Source: JALORV01 sp963712485 (GTDB lineage: Bacteria > Pseudomonadota > Gammaproteobacteria > Burkholderiales > Burkholderiaceae_F). From it: 64,000 nt of DNA. The position numbers and the translations under genes were made by a program. Positions within the stretch are counted from its first letter, which is position 1. Every line of letters starts with the position of its first letter. The stretch is taken from NCBI GenBank assembly GCA_963712485.1, contig CAVQID010000019.1:372001-436000 (forward strand), in the 5' to 3' direction. Shown one piece after another: positions 25,062 to 33,737 of the stretch. The notes below the pieces were generated by a model. The model did not search any database and was not told the DNA's origin. It was given only the letters and a program-made list of their open reading frames with translations.

Positions 25062-26135
25062 ATGAGATCCACCCACCCTATCTGGAATGCCGAGCGCTGG
25101 CTGCGCCGTGGCCTGCAACTCACCGTTATTGCTGGCATCGTTTTCGCCGCGCTGGCGCCCATGGAGGGCCATGCACAGGAAAAGGTGCTGAACCTGTATT
25201 CGGCACGGCACTATCAGACCGACAACGCGCTTTACGACGACTTCACCAGGCAAACCGGCATCAAGATCAACCGGATCGAGCTCGGTGATGAACCGCTGTT
25301 GCAGCGGCTGAAGACCGAGGGGGCGAACAGTCCGGCCGATGTCGTTCTCCTTGTCGATGCGGCCAGGCTGTGGCGTGCGCAGATCGACGGCATGTTCCAG
25401 CCGGTGCAGTCCAAGGTACTCGACGAGCGGATCCCGGCCAACCTGCGCTCGAACGACGGTACCTGGTACGCCTTTTCGACCCGCGCACGGGCAATCGTCT
25501 ACGACAAGGCGCGAGTGCAGGCCACCGACGTCGATACCTACGAAAAGCTCGCTGATCCGAAGCTCAAGGGTCTCGTGTGCACGCGTTCGGGCTCGCACCC
25601 GTACATGCTGTCGCTGATTGGCGCGATGATTGAACGCAACGGTGAAGCCAAGACCGAACAGTGGGCGAAAGGCATGGTTGCAAACATGGCTCGTCCGCCA
25701 CGCGGGGGCGACACGGACCAGATCAAGGGTGTCGCATCGGGCGAGTGCGGCGTCGCACTGACGAATACCTACTACTGGCTACGCCTGGTGCGCTCGAGCG
25801 ATCCGAAGGACAAGGATGTCGTGGCCAAGACGGCATTCCTCTGGCCGAACCAGTCGACTTCCGGCACGCACATCAACGTGTCGGGCGGCGGGATCGCCAA
25901 AAATGCTCCGAACAAGGCCAACGCCGTCGCTTTCCTCGAGTACCTTTCCAGCCCGAAGGCGCAGGCTTATTTTGCCAATGGCAACAATGAATGGCCCGCG
26001 GTGAAGGACGCCAAGACCGACAACGCTGCCTTGGCCGCTCTTGGATCGCCGAAGTTCGAAAACGTACCGGTCTCGACGATCGGCAAGAACCAGATCGCGG
26101 CTCAACGCATACTCGACCGCGTCGGCTATCGCTAG
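25062..26135 (+). CDS. fbpA: Ferric iron ABC transporter substrate-binding protein (FbpA/FutA-like)
   Basis: Periplasmic Fe(III)-binding protein of 357 residues from ATG 25062. It has a long signal peptide (LQLTVIAGIVFAALAPMEGHA, likely cut before QEKVLN). The mature protein starts LNLYSARHYQTDNALYDDF, the usual FbpA opening with ligand-type Tyr residues. The Tyr pair lies in CGVALTNTYYWLRL and the hinge in GTHINVSGGGIAKNAPNK. No ABC permease or ATPase is adjacent; the matching partners are most likely FbpB and FbpC at 1-2717, which share the operator sequence. Bfd, Bfr and HemP genes follow on the same strand. Confidence 0.94.
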   Translation: MRSTHPIWNAERWLRRGLQLTVIAGIVFAALAPMEGHAQEKVLNLYSARHYQTDNALYDDFTRQTGIKINRIELGDEPLLQRLKTEGANSPADVVLLVDAARLWRAQIDGMFQPVQSKVLDERIPANLRSNDGTWYAFSTRARAIVYDKARVQATDVDTYEKLADPKLKGLVCTRSGSHPYMLSLIGAMIERNGEAKTEQWAKGMVANMARPPRGGDTDQIKGVASGECGVALTNTYYWLRLVRSSDPKDKDVVAKTAFLWPNQSTSGTHINVSGGGIAKNAPNKANAVAFLEYLSSPKAQAYFANGNNEWPAVKDAKTDNAALAALGSPKFENVPVSTIGKNQIAAQRILDRVGYR

Positions 26136-26150
26136 CGCAGACGGCCTGGC

Positions 26151-26360
26151 ATGTACATCTGCATCTGCAACGCCATCACGGATCGGCAGATCCGCTCGGC
26201 GGTCGCAGCCGGCGCGGCATCGCTGAGCGAGGTTTCGATGCAACTCGGCGTCGGCGCGGGCTGCGGCTGCTGCCGCGAGGCCGCGCAGCAGGTGATCCGC
26301 GACGCCGCCTGCGGCGGAGACTGCGCCACCTGCGTGGGCCACGAAGTGGCAGCGTCATGA
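26151..26360 (+). CDS. bfd: Bacterioferritin-associated ferredoxin
   Basis: Small [2Fe-2S] protein of 69 residues. The cluster cysteines have the Bfd spacing: Cys4 and Cys6 in YICICNAIT, Cys38 and Cys41 in GAGCGCC. In the family it reduces the haem of bacterioferritin to release stored iron when iron is scarce. Three more cysteines lie near the C-terminus (Cys54, Cys58, Cys61 in CGGDCATC), beyond the usual core. It starts 15 bases after fbpA and is followed by bfr, the expected partner. Confidence 0.94.
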   Translation: MYICICNAITDRQIRSAVAAGAASLSEVSMQLGVGAGCGCCREAAQQVIRDAACGGDCATCVGHEVAAS

Positions 26361-26404
26361 CGTTGTCCGCTACGCTTGCGGCCACGCACAGCGGTGGGGC
26401 GATC

Positions 26405-26881
26405 ATGAACGGCGACAAGGCGGTCATCGCGCAGCTCAATGCGCAGCTGAAAAACGAACTTATCGCGATCAACCAGTACTTCCTGCATGCGCGCATGCTG
26501 AAGAATTGGGGGCTAGGCCGGCTCGGCAAGCACGAGTACGACGAATCGATCGAGGAGATGAAGCATGCCGATCGTCTCGTCGAGCGCATCCTGATGCTGG
26601 AGGGGCTGCCGAACCTGCAGGACCTCGGCAAGCTGCTGATCGGGCAGGACGTTCCGGAGACCCTGAACGGCGATCTGACGCTCGAGCGGGCGTCGCAGAA
26701 AGTGCTGAAAGGCGCGATAGTCGTCTGCGAACAGGCGCAGGACTTCGTCTCGCGCGAGATCCTGGTCGACATCCTCGACGACACCGAGGAGCACATCGAC
26801 CACATCGAGACACAACTCGATTTGATCGACAAGGTCGGCTTGCAGAACTACTTGCAATCGCAGATGGACATGCCGAGCTGA
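26405..26881 (+). CDS. bfr: Bacterioferritin
   Basis: 24-meric iron-storage ferritin, 158 residues, exactly the family length. Haem ligand Met52 and ferroxidase residues Glu18, Glu51, His54 and Glu94 are present in KNELIAINQYFLHAR, EEMKHADRLVER and LTLERA. The second ExxH motif reads DTEEH, so the residue three before His130 is Thr where Escherichia coli Bfr has Glu127. I chose ATG 26405 because it gives the standard N-terminus (MNGDKAVIAQLNAQLKNEL). An earlier ATG overlaps the bfd stop. It lies within the iron island fbpA-bfd-bfr-hemP. Confidence 0.95.
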   Translation: MNGDKAVIAQLNAQLKNELIAINQYFLHARMLKNWGLGRLGKHEYDESIEEMKHADRLVERILMLEGLPNLQDLGKLLIGQDVPETLNGDLTLERASQKVLKGAIVVCEQAQDFVSREILVDILDDTEEHIDHIETQLDLIDKVGLQNYLQSQMDMPS

Positions 26882-26951
26882 CCGCGGCGCGCCCGCAGCT
26901 TGCGGCGCGCACCCGTCATGCCCTGGTGATCCATGAGTTCTCGTCGCAGAC

Positions 26952-27140
26952 GTGGCAGCCGCATTCAGTAAGCCCTCATTGGAAGTTCCGCGTGCCGAGA
27001 ATGAGGCGCCGCACGCCGACGTCGAGCCGATGGAGTTCACGAGCGAAGCATTGCTCGGCGGCCAGCGCCAGATCTTCATCCGGCACGGTACCGAACGGTA
27101 CCGATTGCGCCTGACGCGCATGAACAAGCTAATCAAGTAG
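26952..27140 (+). CDS. hemP: Hemin uptake protein HemP
   Basis: Small protein of about 62 residues. Its second half is the HemP domain: FTSEALLGGQRQIFIRHG followed by YRLRLTRMNKLIK, close to the family pattern of a LLGG turn, a basic strand and a C-terminal LRLTRxxKLI. The start is a GTG at 26952; ATG 27030 inside the domain would be too short. HemP is commonly Fur-controlled and next to haem receptor genes, and in some betaproteobacteria it activates haem receptor expression. No TonB-dependent receptor gene is present here. Confidence 0.82.
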   Translation: MAAAFSKPSLEVPRAENEAPHADVEPMEFTSEALLGGQRQIFIRHGTERYRLRLTRMNKLIK

Positions 27141-27280
27141 CCAGCCGCGGCGCCCCCTCCCGCCGCTTCGACTTGTGCCGCGTGGCGGCCGCCCGGAGAG
27201 CTAGCCAAAACGTCCGGATAGCGATCCGAGGTACTCCCCTCAGGACGGGTGCAAGTCTGCCCGCCCCGTAAACTGCGCCC

Positions 27281-28877
27281 ATGGCACGCTCGTCCTTCGA
27301 CGTCATCATCATCGGCGCCGGACACAACGGCCTGACGTGTGCCTGTTATCTCGCGGCGGCCGGCCTGAAGGTGCGCATGCTCGAGCGGCGCCCTGTCGTC
27401 GGCGGTGCTGCCGTCACCGAAGAGTTCCACCCCGGCTTTCGCAACTCGACGGCCAGCTATACCGTCAGCCTGCTCAATCCGAAAGTCATCCGCGACCTGC
27501 GCCTCGTCGAGCGGGGCCTGCGCATCATCGAGCGGCCATTCTCGAACTTCGTGCCGCTTGCCGATGGCCGGTCATTGCGTTTCGGCGGCGACATCAAGGC
27601 AACGCAGGCGGAAGTGGCACGGTTCTCCGCGCGCGACGCCGAGCGCCTACCGGCGTACTACGCACGGCTCGATCGACTCGCCGATCAGCTGAAGCAGTGG
27701 GTGCTGCGGGCGCCGCCCGAGCTGGGTGGGCCGTTCGTGGTGGAGAGCTGGCGCGACCTCGTGGCCGGCGCGAAGCTACTGCTGCAGTTCGGCCGGCTGC
27801 CGCGCGACGGCCAGCGCGACCTGATCGACGTGTTTACCAAAAGCGCCGGCGACTGGCTCGACAGCTGGTTCGAGTCCGCGCCGCTGAAGGGCGTGCTCGG
27901 CTGGGATTCGGTGGTCGGCAACTACGCGAGCCCCTATGCGCCTGGTTCGGCCTACGTGCTGCTGCACCACTGTTTTGGCGAAGTGAACGGCAAGCCCGGC
28001 AAGTGGGGTCATGCGATCGGCGGCATGGGGGCGATCACGCAGGCGATGGCGGCCGAGGCGGCTGCGCGGGGCGTCGAGATCACAGTCGATGCGCCGGTGG
28101 CGCGCGTGCTCGTCGAAGGCGGCGTGGCCAAAGGCGTCGAGCTGACGTCGGGCGAGGTGGTGCGTGCCCGCGCGGTCGCGTCCAACGTCAACCCGAAGCT
28201 GCTCTATCAGCGGTTGGTCGAGCCCCGTGACCTGCCGGCCGACTTTGTCGAGGCGATCGCGCGATACAAGTGCGGCTCCGGCTCGTTCCGCATGAACGTG
28301 GCGCTTTCGGAACTGCCCGATTTCCAGGCGCATTCCGGGACGCAGCCGCAGCCGCATCACGCGAGCGGCATCGTCTTCGACGCCTCGCTGCGCCTACATG
28401 GACCAGGCCTGGCATGACGCCGAAGCGCATGGCTGCTCGAGCGTGCCGATCGTCGAGATGCTGATTCCCAGCGTCGTCGACGACACCTTGGCGCCCCCCG
28501 GCATGCACGTGGCGAGCCTGTTCTGCCAGCACTTCGATCCTGAAGCGGACTGGTCGGCACTCAAGCCGGTCGCGGTCGAGCGCATTTTCGGCGTCGTGCA
28601 GGCGCATTGCCCGAACTTCCGCGCGTCGCTCCTCGGCTACCGCGCGCTGTCGCCGCAGGATCTGGAAGACGAATTCGGACTCGTCGGTGGCGACATCTTC
28701 CATGGCCAGTTGTCGCTCGATCAGCTGTTCTCGATGCGGCCGATCATGGGCTACGCGCGCTATCGCGGACCGCTCAAGGGCCTTTATCACTGCGGCTCCG
28801 GCGCACACCCCGGGGGCGGCGTCACGGGCGCGCCGGGACACAACGCCGCACCTGAAATCCTGCGCGATCTGCGGTAA
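27281..28877 (+). pseudogene. FAD-dependent oxidoreductase (phytoene desaturase-like), frameshifted
   Basis: The N-terminal piece (27281-28417) has the FAD-binding motif IIIGAGHNGLTCACYLAAAG and GGAAVTEEFHPGFRNSTAS. It loses the family sequence after HHASGIVFDASL and stops at 28417. The C-terminal piece continues in the next frame from about 28392 (AYMDQAWHDAEAHG, then CGSGAHPGGGVTGAPGHNAA) to 28877. One extra base between 28388 and 28392 explains the break; removing it restores a protein of about 531 residues, the normal size for this PYROXD2/phytoene-dehydrogenase-like family. It is either a sequencing error or a recent inactivation, since both halves are otherwise well preserved. The natural substrate of the family is unclear. 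Confidence 0.85.
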
Positions 28878-28952
28878 CTACCGAGTTGTTTGGCCGCCAG
28901 CTGGCGTTGCCCGCGACGCTAGACTTGCCGGCTTTGCCCAGCCGCGTCACTG

Positions 28953-29381
28953 ATGTTCGATTTCACCGCCGAAACCGGCTTCGTTGCGCTTTTCTTCGCG
29001 AGCTTCATCGCGGCGACCGTCCTTCCCGGCGGCTCGGAATTCGTGCTGGTTGCCGTCATCCACAAGCATCCGGAAGCGCTCTGGCAGGCCGTCGGCGTCG
29101 CAACCGTGGGCAATACGCTCGGAGGGCTGACCTCGTACTGGGTCGGGCGACTGATTCCCAATCGCGTGCATCACAAGTCGATCATTTACCTGCACAAGTA
29201 CGGCTACTGGGCGCTGCTGTTCTCATGGGTTCCGTTGTTTGGTGATGCGCTCGCCGTCGCCGCGGGCTGGTTGCGCTTCAGCCCATGGATCTCGCTGGCC
29301 GCGTTCGCGATCGGGAAGCTGTTCCGTTACGTCCTGGTTGCCAGCGGCTGGGCCTGGTTCGAGGGGCTGGTGCTGCGTTGA
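28953..29381 (+). CDS. YqaA-like inner-membrane protein (VTT/DedA-like)
   Basis: Membrane protein of 142 residues with about four hydrophobic segments. The block TVLPGGSEFVLVAVI followed by TVGNTLGGLTSYWVGRLIP and FSWVPLFGDALAVAAGWLRF matches the YqaA branch of the SNARE-associated/DedA superfamily. Members are presumed lipid or ion transporters, and a definite function is not known for this branch. It follows the frameshifted oxidoreductase by 75 bases and precedes etfB by 113 bases; a TATAAT at 29425-29430 may be a -10 element for etfBA. Confidence 0.86.
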   Translation: MFDFTAETGFVALFFASFIAATVLPGGSEFVLVAVIHKHPEALWQAVGVATVGNTLGGLTSYWVGRLIPNRVHHKSIIYLHKYGYWALLFSWVPLFGDALAVAAGWLRFSPWISLAAFAIGKLFRYVLVASGWAWFEGLVLR

Positions 29382-29494
29382 GTCCCCCCTCTACTGAGGG
29401 GGAAGGAGGAATGTCGCCGACTCCTATAATTCGCCGGTTATCCTCGATCGAGTTCCAGCGCCGGTCCTGGCGCGTCTTTCAACCAAGCGAAGCC

Positions 29495-30244
29495 ATGAAA
29501 ATCCTGGTCACGGTAAAGCGCGTGGTCGACTACAACGTCAAGGTCCGGGTCAAATCGGACGGCAGCGGAGTCGACATTGCGAACGTCAAGATGTCGATGA
29601 ACCCCTTCGACGAAATCGCAGTTGAGGAGGCGGTGCGCCTTAAGGAAGCCGGCGTCGCGACCGAGGTGGTCGCCGTGTCCTGCGGCGTGCCGCAGTGCCA
29701 GGAGACGCTGCGTACCGCGATGGCAATCGGTGCCGACCGCGGCATCCTGGTCGAGACCGACGTCGAACTGCAGCCGCTGGCGGTCGCCAAGCTGCTGAAG
29801 GCGATCGTCGACAAGGAAAAGCCCAACCTCATCATCGTCGGCAAGCAGGCGATCGATGACGATGCCAACCAGACCGGCCAGATGCTGGCCGCGCTGCTCG
29901 ACATACCGCAGGGTGCCTTTGCGTCCAAGCTGAAGATTGCCGATGGCCGCGCCGAAGTGACGCGGGAAGTCGACGGCGGGCTGGAGACGATTTCCATCAG
30001 CCTGCCGGCCGTCGTCACGGCGGACCTGCGCCTCAACGAGCCGCGCTACGTCACGCTGCCGAACATCATGAAGGCGAAGAAAAAGCCGCTCGAGACCCTC
30101 AAGCCGGCCGACCTCGGCGTCGACGTGGCGCCGCGCCTGAAGACACTCAAGGTGTCCGAGCCGCCGGCACGCAAAGCCGGCATCAAGGTCGCTGACGTCG
30201 CGACGCTGGTCAGCAAACTCAAAAACGAAGCAAAGGCCATCTGA
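29495..30244 (+). CDS. etfB: Electron transfer flavoprotein beta subunit
   Basis: 249 residues from ATG 29495 (MKILVTVKRVVDYNVKVRV). It has the AMP-binding and subunit-interface features of EtfB: NPFDEIAVEEAVRLKE, AMAIGADRGILVE, LIIVGKQAIDDDANQTGQM, and the recognition loop around LPNIMKAKKKPLE. With EtfA it accepts electrons from acyl-CoA dehydrogenases and passes them to the quinone pool. etfA follows after 7 bases and an acyl-CoA dehydrogenase gene after that, a standard beta-oxidation unit. Confidence 0.97.
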   Translation: MKILVTVKRVVDYNVKVRVKSDGSGVDIANVKMSMNPFDEIAVEEAVRLKEAGVATEVVAVSCGVPQCQETLRTAMAIGADRGILVETDVELQPLAVAKLLKAIVDKEKPNLIIVGKQAIDDDANQTGQMLAALLDIPQGAFASKLKIADGRAEVTREVDGGLETISISLPAVVTADLRLNEPRYVTLPNIMKAKKKPLETLKPADLGVDVAPRLKTLKVSEPPARKAGIKVADVATLVSKLKNEAKAI

Positions 30245-30251
30245 GGACGCC

Positions 30252-31184
30252 ATGACTGCACTCGTATTAGCCGAACACGACAACGCGTCGATCAAGGGTC
30301 CGACCCTCAACGCCGTGAGCGCCGCGGCCAAGGCAGGTGGGGACGTGCACGTGCTTGTCGTCGGACACAACGCCGCAGGCGCCGCGCAGGCGGCCGCCAG
30401 AATCGGCGGCGTCAGCAAGGTGCTGGTGGCCGATGGCGCGCAGTTCGCCGACGGTCTGGCGGAAGCAGTGGCCGACCAGGTGTTGCAGGCTGCTGGCAAC
30501 TACTCGCATGTGCTCGCGCCGGCCACGGCCTACGGCAAGAACATCATGCCGCGTGTCGCAGCGAAGCTTGACTCGGCACAAGTATCTGAGATCAGCAGCG
30601 TCGAATCGGCCGATACGTTCACACGCCCGATTTACGCCGGCAACGCGATCGCCACCGTGCAATCGGGCGACAAAGTGAAGGTCATCACCGTGCGTCCGAC
30701 AAGCTTCGATGCCGCGCCGGCGGAAGGCGGTTCGGCCAGCGTCGAAAACGTGACTGCCGTCGCGGCTACCGACGCCTCGCGTTTCGTTGGTCGCGACATA
30801 GCCAAGTCCGATCGTCCCGAGTTGCAGGGCGCCAAGGTCGTGATCTCGGGTGGGCGCGGCATGGGCTCCGCCGAGAACTTCAAGCTGCTCGAGCCGCTGG
30901 CGGACAAGCTCAATGCCGCCATGGGAGCTTCGCGCGCCGCAGTCGATGCCGGCTATGCGCCGAACGACTGGCAGGTCGGACAGACTGGCAAGGTGGTCGC
31001 GCCGGGCTTGTACATCGCGGTCGGAATTTCGGGCGCAATCCAGCATCTGGCCGGCATGAAGGACTCCAAGGTCATCGTGGCGATCAACAAGGATCCGGAA
31101 GCGCCGATCTTCGCTGTGGCCGATTACGGGCTGGTCGGCGACCTCTTCGAGGTTCTTCCACAGCTCGTGAAGGAACTCGGCTGA
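30252..31184 (+). CDS. etfA: Electron transfer flavoprotein alpha subunit
   Basis: 310 residues. The N-terminal domain ends near FVGRDIAKSDRPELQGAKVV. The C-terminal FAD domain shows VVISGGRGMGSAENFKLLE, the conserved SRAAVDAGYAPNDWQVGQTG and VVAPGLYIAVGISGAIQHLAG, followed by INKDPEAPIFAVADYGLVGD, all diagnostic for EtfA. It is co-transcribed with etfB and is followed by an acyl-CoA dehydrogenase gene 50 bases downstream. Confidence 0.97.
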   Translation: MTALVLAEHDNASIKGPTLNAVSAAAKAGGDVHVLVVGHNAAGAAQAAARIGGVSKVLVADGAQFADGLAEAVADQVLQAAGNYSHVLAPATAYGKNIMPRVAAKLDSAQVSEISSVESADTFTRPIYAGNAIATVQSGDKVKVITVRPTSFDAAPAEGGSASVENVTAVAATDASRFVGRDIAKSDRPELQGAKVVISGGRGMGSAENFKLLEPLADKLNAAMGASRAAVDAGYAPNDWQVGQTGKVVAPGLYIAVGISGAIQHLAGMKDSKVIVAINKDPEAPIFAVADYGLVGDLFEVLPQLVKELG

Positions 31185-31234
31185 TCCACGATACGGCGCT
31201 TGTGCCGAGCGCCCAGACTACGCAGGACCTCCTT

Positions 31235-33034
31235 ATGAGTTACATCGCACCGATCAAGGACATGCTGTTCGTCATGCGCGAACTGGCGGGACTGAAGCAG
31301 ATTCAGCAGTTGCCGGGCTGCGACGAGGCAACGGACGAGACGGTGCAGGCGGTGCTGGAGGAGAACGCCCGCTTCATGGGCGAAGTCGTTGCGCCGCTAA
31401 ATTGGAGCGGTGACACGCAGCCGGGCGGTTGGGCGGAGGGCAAGGTCACGACCAGCCCGGGCTTCCGCGCCGCTTTTCGCGCCTTCGCCGAGGCGGGGTG
31501 GCAGGGTATCCAGCATCCGGTCGAGTTCGGCGGCCAAGGTCTGCCGAAACTGGTCGGCGCGGGATGCATGGAAATGATGCAGGCGGCCAACCTGTCGTTC
31601 GCACTGTGTCCGCTGCTCACCGATGGCGCGATCGAGGCGCTGTTAGTGGCCGGGTCGGACGAGCAGAAGCAGGTGTATCTGCCGCGGTTGATGGACGGTT
31701 CCTGGACCGGCACGATGAACCTGACCGAGCCCCAGGCCGGCTCGGACCTGGCGCAGGTGCGCACGCGCGCGGTACCGCAGGCCGATGGCACGTACCGCAT
31801 CTTCGGCCAGAAGATCTTCATCACGTATGGCGATCACGACCTTGCCGACAACATCGTCCACCTGGTGCTCGGACGTACGCCCAACTCACCTGAGGGTGTG
31901 AAGGGAATATCCCTGTTCATTGTGCCGAAGGTCATGTTCGCGGCCGATGGCAAGCTCGGCAAGCGCAATGACGTGTATTGCGCGTCGATCGAACACAAGC
32001 TCGGCATCAAGGCGAGCCCGACCTGCGTATTGCTGTACGGCGACGACAAGGGCGAAGTGGGGCCTGGCGCGATCGGGTGGCTGATCGGCGAGGAAAACCG
32101 CGGCCTCGAGTACATGTTCATCATGATGAACGCCGCGCGCTTCCAGGTCGGAATGCAGGGCATCGCGGTTTCCGATCGGGCCTACCAGATGGCAGCGGCG
32201 TACGCGAAGGACCGCGTTCAGAGTCGCGCGGTCGAGGGCTCGAGTGGCCCGGTTGCGATCATTCAGCACCCCGACGTACGCCGCATGCTGATGTTCATGC
32301 GCTCGAATACGGAAGCCGCTCGCGCCGTCGCCTACGTCGCCGCCGGCTACTATGACGTGTCGCACCATCATCCGGACGAGAGCCAGCGCAAGGCCGCCCA
32401 GGCCGCCTACGAGTACCTGATTCCGATCGTCAAGGGCTGGTCGACCGAAATCTCGATCGACATCGCCTCGGCCGGCGTGCAGGTCCACGGCGGCATGGGA
32501 TACATCGAGGAAACCGGTGCTGCGCAGTTTTACCGTGACGCTCGCATCCTGACAATCTACGAAGGCACGACGGCCATTCAGGCCAATGATCTGGTGGGCC
32601 GGAAAACGTCACGCGATGGCGGTGCGACGGCGCGGCGCTTCATCGGCCAGATGCGTGCGACCGCAGGTGATCTGACGCAGGCAGGTGGCGAACTCGCACC
32701 TATCGGTGAGCGGCTCTTCGCCGCGGTCGATGCCTACGAATCCGTCGTCAACTTCGTGGTGGAGCAGTTCAGAAGCGACATCCGCGCGGTCTTCGCGGGT
32801 TCCGTGCCTTACCTCAAGCTCGCCGGCATTGCGCACGGCGGCTGGCAACTGGGACGTGCGGCACTCGCGGCGCAGCGCCTGATCGCGGAAGGAACCGAGG
32901 TTAACTTCGCGCGATCCAAGATCGCCACTGCACGGTTTTTCGCCGATCACATGCTGGTGATGGTCCCTGGGCTGGCGGCCAGTGCCATCAGTGGTAGCGC
33001 CGGGACGCTCGCGCTGGCCGTCGAAGCGTTCTAG
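31235..33034 (+). CDS. Acyl-CoA dehydrogenase, long form (DmdC-like)
   Basis: FAD-dependent dehydrogenase of 599 residues, longer than the classical 380-residue enzymes because of N- and C-terminal extensions. The flavin/substrate block is MNLTEPQAGSDLAQVRTRAV. The mid-domain has GEENRGLEYMFIMMNAAR and QVHGGMGYIEETGAAQFYRD. The catalytic-loop Glu is in ILTIYEGTTAIQANDL. This architecture is shared with 3-methylmercaptopropionyl-CoA dehydrogenase (DmdC) and with long-chain acyl-CoA dehydrogenases, so the substrate is open. The start is ATG 31235 (MSYIAPIKDMLFV), with AGGA eight bases before it. Electrons would go to EtfAB, encoded just upstream. Confidence 0.93.
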   Translation: MSYIAPIKDMLFVMRELAGLKQIQQLPGCDEATDETVQAVLEENARFMGEVVAPLNWSGDTQPGGWAEGKVTTSPGFRAAFRAFAEAGWQGIQHPVEFGGQGLPKLVGAGCMEMMQAANLSFALCPLLTDGAIEALLVAGSDEQKQVYLPRLMDGSWTGTMNLTEPQAGSDLAQVRTRAVPQADGTYRIFGQKIFITYGDHDLADNIVHLVLGRTPNSPEGVKGISLFIVPKVMFAADGKLGKRNDVYCASIEHKLGIKASPTCVLLYGDDKGEVGPGAIGWLIGEENRGLEYMFIMMNAARFQVGMQGIAVSDRAYQMAAAYAKDRVQSRAVEGSSGPVAIIQHPDVRRMLMFMRSNTEAARAVAYVAAGYYDVSHHHPDESQRKAAQAAYEYLIPIVKGWSTEISIDIASAGVQVHGGMGYIEETGAAQFYRDARILTIYEGTTAIQANDLVGRKTSRDGGATARRFIGQMRATAGDLTQAGGELAPIGERLFAAVDAYESVVNFVVEQFRSDIRAVFAGSVPYLKLAGIAHGGWQLGRAALAAQRLIAEGTEVNFARSKIATARFFADHMLVMVPGLAASAISGSAGTLALAVEAF

Positions 33035-33075
33035 TTTCGGCGGTAGCCCTTGCGCAGGCGCATAGGGCATTACTA

Positions 33076-33103
33076 TTGACGCGATTGTGACAATTAATTT
33101 GTC
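33076..33103. promoter_or_regulatory. Promoter/operator candidate upstream of rubrerythrin
   Basis: A TTGACG (33076-33081) resembles a -35. It is followed by two nested palindromes: ATTGTgACAAT (33084-33094) and GACAAttaatTTGTC (33089-33103). The region is AT-rich compared with its surroundings and lies about 95 bases before the rubrerythrin start. It looks like an operator for a redox- or iron-responsive regulator, but I cannot name the factor. Confidence 0.5.
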
Positions 33104-33196
33104 CTACTGATAGACGGAGCGTAGGCTTAATTCAGCCGTGTGACCACAGGTGGGGGTCGTACGACCTGTTTCCGTTGATCTCAGCGAGGAGATGTC

Positions 33197-33616
33197 ATGC
33201 AACTGAAGGGCTCGAAAACCGAAAAGAATCTGAAGGACGCGTTCGCCGGTGAATCCCAGGCGAACCGCCGCTACCTGTATTTCGCAGCCAAGGCCGACGT
33301 CGAGGGTTACAACGATGTGGCCGCCGTGTTCCGCTCGACCGCCGAGGGAGAAACCGGGCATGCGCACGGGCACCTCGAGTATCTCGAAGCCGTTGGCGAT
33401 CCGGCGACCGGCCTGCCGATCGGCCCCACGAAGGCCAATCTGAAAGCGTCGATCGCCGGCGAGACGCACGAATACACCGACATGTATCCGGGCATGGCCA
33501 AGGCGGCGCGCGATGAAGGATTCGACGAGATCGCCGACTGGTTCGAGACGCTGGCCAAGGCCGAGCGCTCGCACGCCAACAAGTTCCAGCGCACGCTGGA
33601 CGCGATCGTCGACTGA
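33197..33616 (+). CDS. Rubrerythrin family protein (no rubredoxin domain)
   Basis: Di-iron protein of 139 residues that consists of the four-helix bundle only. Metal ligands are visible in FAGESQANRRY (Glu19), EGETGHAHGHLEYL (Glu53, His56), AGETHEYTDMYP, and the last helix AKAERSHANKFQ. The C-terminal rubredoxin domain of classical rubrerythrin is absent, as in sulerythrin-type proteins. The family reduces hydrogen peroxide. It has AGGAGA ten bases before the ATG and is followed by a GlpC-like Fe-S protein and a DUF3501 gene, a recurring trio. Confidence 0.93.
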   Translation: MQLKGSKTEKNLKDAFAGESQANRRYLYFAAKADVEGYNDVAAVFRSTAEGETGHAHGHLEYLEAVGDPATGLPIGPTKANLKASIAGETHEYTDMYPGMAKAARDEGFDEIADWFETLAKAERSHANKFQRTLDAIVD

Positions 33617-33737
33617 TGCCGCGGCGCCGTTCCGGCGCCGTGCTCGAGGCGGCCGGCTGTCCCAGCCGGCCGCAACCACCTTCTGCATTCCCGCGCCAGC
33701 TCGCGCGCCATCGCTTTCACTCTCCGGGAAGACAACA

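Noticed and set aside
27150..27280. Possible riboswitch upstream of the FAD oxidoreductase
   Set aside because: The GC-rich leader has short repeats but none of the conserved boxes of cobalamin, FMN or other riboswitches that I could identify.
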